A stretch of 24,489 bases of DNA from DAIDJM01 sp964250215. Its GTDB lineage: Bacteria > Pseudomonadota > Alphaproteobacteria > Acetobacterales > Acetobacteraceae. The translations under genes were made by a program, and so were the position numbers. Every line of letters starts with the position of its first letter. Positions within the stretch are counted from its first letter, which is position 1. The DNA is taken from assembly GCA_964250215.1 (NCBI GenBank), contig CAXUEX010000030.1, positions 1 through 24,489 on the forward strand, written 5' to 3'. This document shows, in pieces, positions 23,371 through 24,489 of this stretch. The notes below the pieces were generated by a model that worked only from the letters and a program-made list of their open reading frames with translations, ran no database searches and was not told the origin of the DNA.

Positions 23371-24489
23371 AGGCGTACTGCACTTCCAACTCGCAGGTTT
23401 CGCCAGTGGCGAGTGCGCGGGCGAGCGGGTATTCGCGGGGCTCCAGGCGGGTTCCGTCGGCGTGGTAGGCTTCCCAATCGACGTATTCGGCGATGCCGCC
23501 GGACTGGCGGAGCGGATGCCGGAACATCGTCTGCACGGAACGATTGCCGAACAGGATGCGGCCGGAGGGTGCCTCGGCCAGCACGACGGCGAGCGGAATG
23601 GTGTCGAGCACCGAGCGCAGGCGGGCCTCGCTGGCGACAAGGTCGGCGGCGGCGCGGGCGCGTTCGGTGACATCGAGCATGACGCCGAGGGTGCGCTCGG
23701 GGCGGCCGGTTTCGTCCTTCCGGGTGCGGCCGTAGGCGGACATCCAGCGCACCTCGCCCGTGTCGGCGCGGCGAATGCGGTATTCCGCGCGGTAGGGCGT
23801 GTCGCCGGTGAGGCTGGCCTGGAAGGCGGTTTCGACGCGCGCGAGGTCTTCGGGATGCACACGTTCCCGCCAGGCGGCGGGCGCAGCGGCGCCGTCGGGG
23901 GCGCGCTTCAGGCCGAGAAAATCGAAATGCCGTGCGGACCAGGTGCCGGTGCCGGTTTTCAGGTCGATGTCCCAGATCGCGGCCTCGGCGCCTTCAAGCG
24001 CGATGCGCAGACGGCCTTCCGAGGCGGCAATGGCAGTGGCGACAGCCTCGGCAATCCGGGCGCGGGCGGCGGTTCGCGCGGCGGCCAAGCCCGCGGCGCC
24101 CGCGGCGAACAGCAGCGCGATGCCGAGGCCGGCGAGGAGCCAGATGAACACGTGCTCCCGCGCCGCGGCCGCGGCCGCGGCGGCGGCGCGCGGCTGCAAC
24201 AGGCGCGGTTCTTCGGCGGGGCAGGTGCCGAGCCCGGCATCGGCGACGTTTCCCAGCGCCGTGCCTGCGTCGGATTGCAGCATGGCGGGCGCGGCCGTCG
24301 GGTTGCCGGCGCCGATCCGGGCGGTATCGCGATCGAGCAGGACGATGCGCCGCACCACGGCCCGCCGGAGTTCGGCAAGCCGGGCCTGCTGCGTCGGGTC
24401 ATCGGCGGTGAGCCATCCCAGCCGGTCGAGGTCGGCGGGAATTTCGGCGCGCGCGGCGCGGTATTGCGCGAGCAGCCCGGGGCTGGCGC
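23282..24489 (-). pseudogene. Hybrid histidine kinase, 5' piece (CHASE3-like, PAS, PAS), runs off the window
   Basis: The upstream part of the same kinase gene; its true start lies beyond 24489. In order: an end of a CHASE3-like periplasmic helical domain (IPADLDRLGWLTADDP, then ELRRAVVRRIVLLDRD); a polyalanine stretch encoded by an alternating GC tract (about 24160-24192); a membrane helix (VFIWLLAGLGIALLFAAGAA); a PAS/PAC domain (IALEGAEAAIWDIDLKTG to ERTLGVMLDVTERARA); and a second PAS (LRSVLDTIPLAVVLAEAPSG) that stops abruptly after GETCELEVQY near 23375. Beyond that the frame reads unrelated residues to a TGA at 23282-23284. Sense codes continue in the other frame from 23370. So the two halves join at about 23370-23385 with a frameshift and loss of the DHp histidine region. 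Confidence 0.8.

Noticed and set aside
23371..23862. Upstream part of the kinase 3' frame, considered as a place for the missing H-box
   Set aside because: The residues are proline/serine/arginine-rich shadow of the PAS coding frame and contain no His-Asp/Glu H-box pattern, so the region is truly missing.
1..24489. tRNA, rRNA, CRISPR, insertion sequence, prophage or integration site
   Set aside because: No cloverleaf-like segment, spaced repeat array, transposase or integrase motif, or terminal inverted repeats were seen on reading both strands.

Overview
The window is GC-rich, densely packed bacterial chromosome. Protein style (alanine- and arginine-rich, CsbD/DUF883 stress protein, MsnO8-type luciferase-like oxidoreductase, large TonB receptor, helix-turn-helix/citrate-synthase protein) suggests an alphaproteobacterium, plausibly Acetobacteraceae/Rhodospirillales. 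The taxonomy is inferred from style, not from a marker gene. No rRNA, tRNA, CRISPR array, insertion sequence or phage gene is visible, and no gene-free stretch exceeds 300 bases; the longest gap, 19722-19950, is 229 bp.

Left end (1-4248): the 3' part of a Sua5-type threonylcarbamoyl-AMP synthase, a small CsbD-like membrane-tethered stress protein, a luciferase-like monooxygenase on the minus strand and a GH3 beta-glucosidase on the plus strand. The last two share one CATG as their opposed start codons, and the GH3 3' end overlaps the next minus-strand gene.

Centre (4222-19721, all minus strand): a very compact run, read from high to low coordinates. It begins with an HTH + citrate-synthase-fold protein, then after 146 bp comes a nine-gene block: TonB-dependent receptor, exported YncE-like beta-propeller, MMPL transporter, MFS transporter, AtuA-family protein, DUF4387 protein, TolC-family outer-membrane lipoprotein, periplasmic adaptor and RND pump. 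Gaps inside the block run from 24 bp down to 8-bp overlaps, so it is almost certainly one transcript. The citrate-synthase-fold protein has lost both catalytic histidines and the catalytic aspartate. The same tandem palindromic motif, spaced 19 bp apart, occurs upstream of its own gene and upstream of the TonB block. The simplest reading is an enzyme-derived ligand-sensing transcription factor controlling itself and an uptake/processing/export operon for an unknown small molecule, possibly an organic acid, terpenoid or acyl compound. This is the most interesting system in the window.

Right end (19951-24489, minus strand): a MarR regulator, a YecD-like isochorismatase-fold protein and an EntS-like MFS exporter form a second small operon, with a promoter and a palindrome in front of marR. 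Beyond it lies a CHASE3/PAS hybrid histidine kinase that runs off the right edge. It is broken by an apparent internal deletion that removed the phosphoacceptor-histidine (H-box) region and shifted the frame.
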